64,000 nt of DNA, taken from contig CALLPN010000020.1 of assembly GCA_938015435.1 (NCBI GenBank), positions 62,001-126,000 on the forward strand, written 5' to 3'. The notes below the pieces were generated by a model. It was not told where the DNA came from. It saw only the letters and a list, made by a program, of their open reading frames with translations, and did no database searches. This document shows, in pieces, positions 63,879 through 64,000 of this stretch. Both the position numbers and the translations under genes were made by a program. The DNA comes from an uncultured Saprospiraceae bacterium (GTDB lineage: Bacteria; Bacteroidota; Bacteroidia; Chitinophagales; Saprospiraceae). Each line of letters opens with the position of its first letter. The first letter of the stretch is position 1.

Positions 63879-64000
63879 ATGATATTGGAAGGAGCAATTG
63901 GAGATGCATATGGCGCTGGATTTGAATTTGCTAAGTATGAAAAAATAAAGTTAAAGAACACTATTACTAAATATGAAGCACATCCATTATTTAATGAAAT
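63879..64000 (+). CDS. Second ADP-ribosylglycohydrolase (3' partial)
   Basis: ATG at 63879 (an overlapping GTG at 63876 is possible), open to the window end. Reads MILEGAIGDAYGAGFEFAKY, the GDAxGxxxEF opening of the family. A separate gene from the interrupted one at 59368, 26 bp after the NAMPT gene. Confidence 0.75.
   Translation, partial: MILEGAIGDAYGAGFEFAKYEKIKLKNTITKYEAHPLFNE

Overview
The window looks like a piece of a Bacteroidota chromosome, probably a gliding, marine-type lineage such as Saprospiria (the lineage is inference). Grounds: low GC; start sites without Shine-Dalgarno sequences; -7 promoter boxes of the TAnnTTTG type; a GldB gliding lipoprotein; secreted proteins ending in type IX secretion sorting domains; an OMP_b-brl_3 type outer-membrane barrel; and a complete Bat (MoxR/DUF58/VWA/TPR/BatD) operon. 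I saw no tRNA, rRNA, insertion sequence, prophage or CRISPR.

Layout. 1-9130: end of an outer-membrane receptor, a giant secreted beta-propeller protein (minus), and purF. 9132-10000: tandem and dispersed hairpin repeats. 10255-18403: alpha-2-macroglobulin plus penicillin-binding protein 1C, a recognised periplasmic defence/repair pair. 18819-22501: a T9SS cargo protein, a YciI/ECF42 sigma-factor pair, and two small unknown minus-strand genes. 22542-31880 (minus): the Bat operon with two additions, a stand-alone BatD-like module and a 419-aa unknown protein. 32325-41040: a small barrel protein, a tetrapyrrole-methylase-type methyltransferase, a nucleoside transporter, DUF4783, gpmI, an AAA ATPase, a T9SS cargo protein and a gene remnant. 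41110-47369: SIMPL protein, a VWA-rhodanese fusion, a LytS/LytTR two-component pair, and a glycosyltransferase. 47705-51421 (minus): HU, TPR lipoprotein, a 31-aa basic protein and ribonuclease G/E, the last preceded by a 940-bp hairpin-rich gap. 51766-53694: yicC, gmk, apaG. 54236-57645 (minus): mgsA, uvrC, gldB.

57779-64000 is the most interesting region: an NrtR-type Nudix repressor; a short PRPP-synthetase homologue; an ADP-ribosylglycohydrolase broken by a one-base shift in an A8 run; a crystallin-J1-associated unknown; RNA 2'-phosphotransferase (KptA/Tpt1); a calcineurin-type phosphatase; a NAMPT-family enzyme; and the start of a second ADP-ribosylglycohydrolase. Two near-identical palindromes overlap the -7 boxes of nrtR and of the prs-like gene and are very likely NrtR operators. 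NrtR is known to respond to ADP-ribose, and nearly every other gene here makes, releases or could consume ADP-ribose. The set can therefore be read as an ADP-ribose-sensing NAD recycling island, possibly a chromosomal counterpart of the phage NARP1 pathway (ADP-ribose to ADP-ribose pyrophosphate to NAD). That is inference and testable.

A second theme is structured intergenic DNA. Two families of hairpin elements sit at or within a few bases of stop codons (purF, the methyltransferase, rng, uvrC, gldB), and several copies vary in sequence while keeping base pairing.
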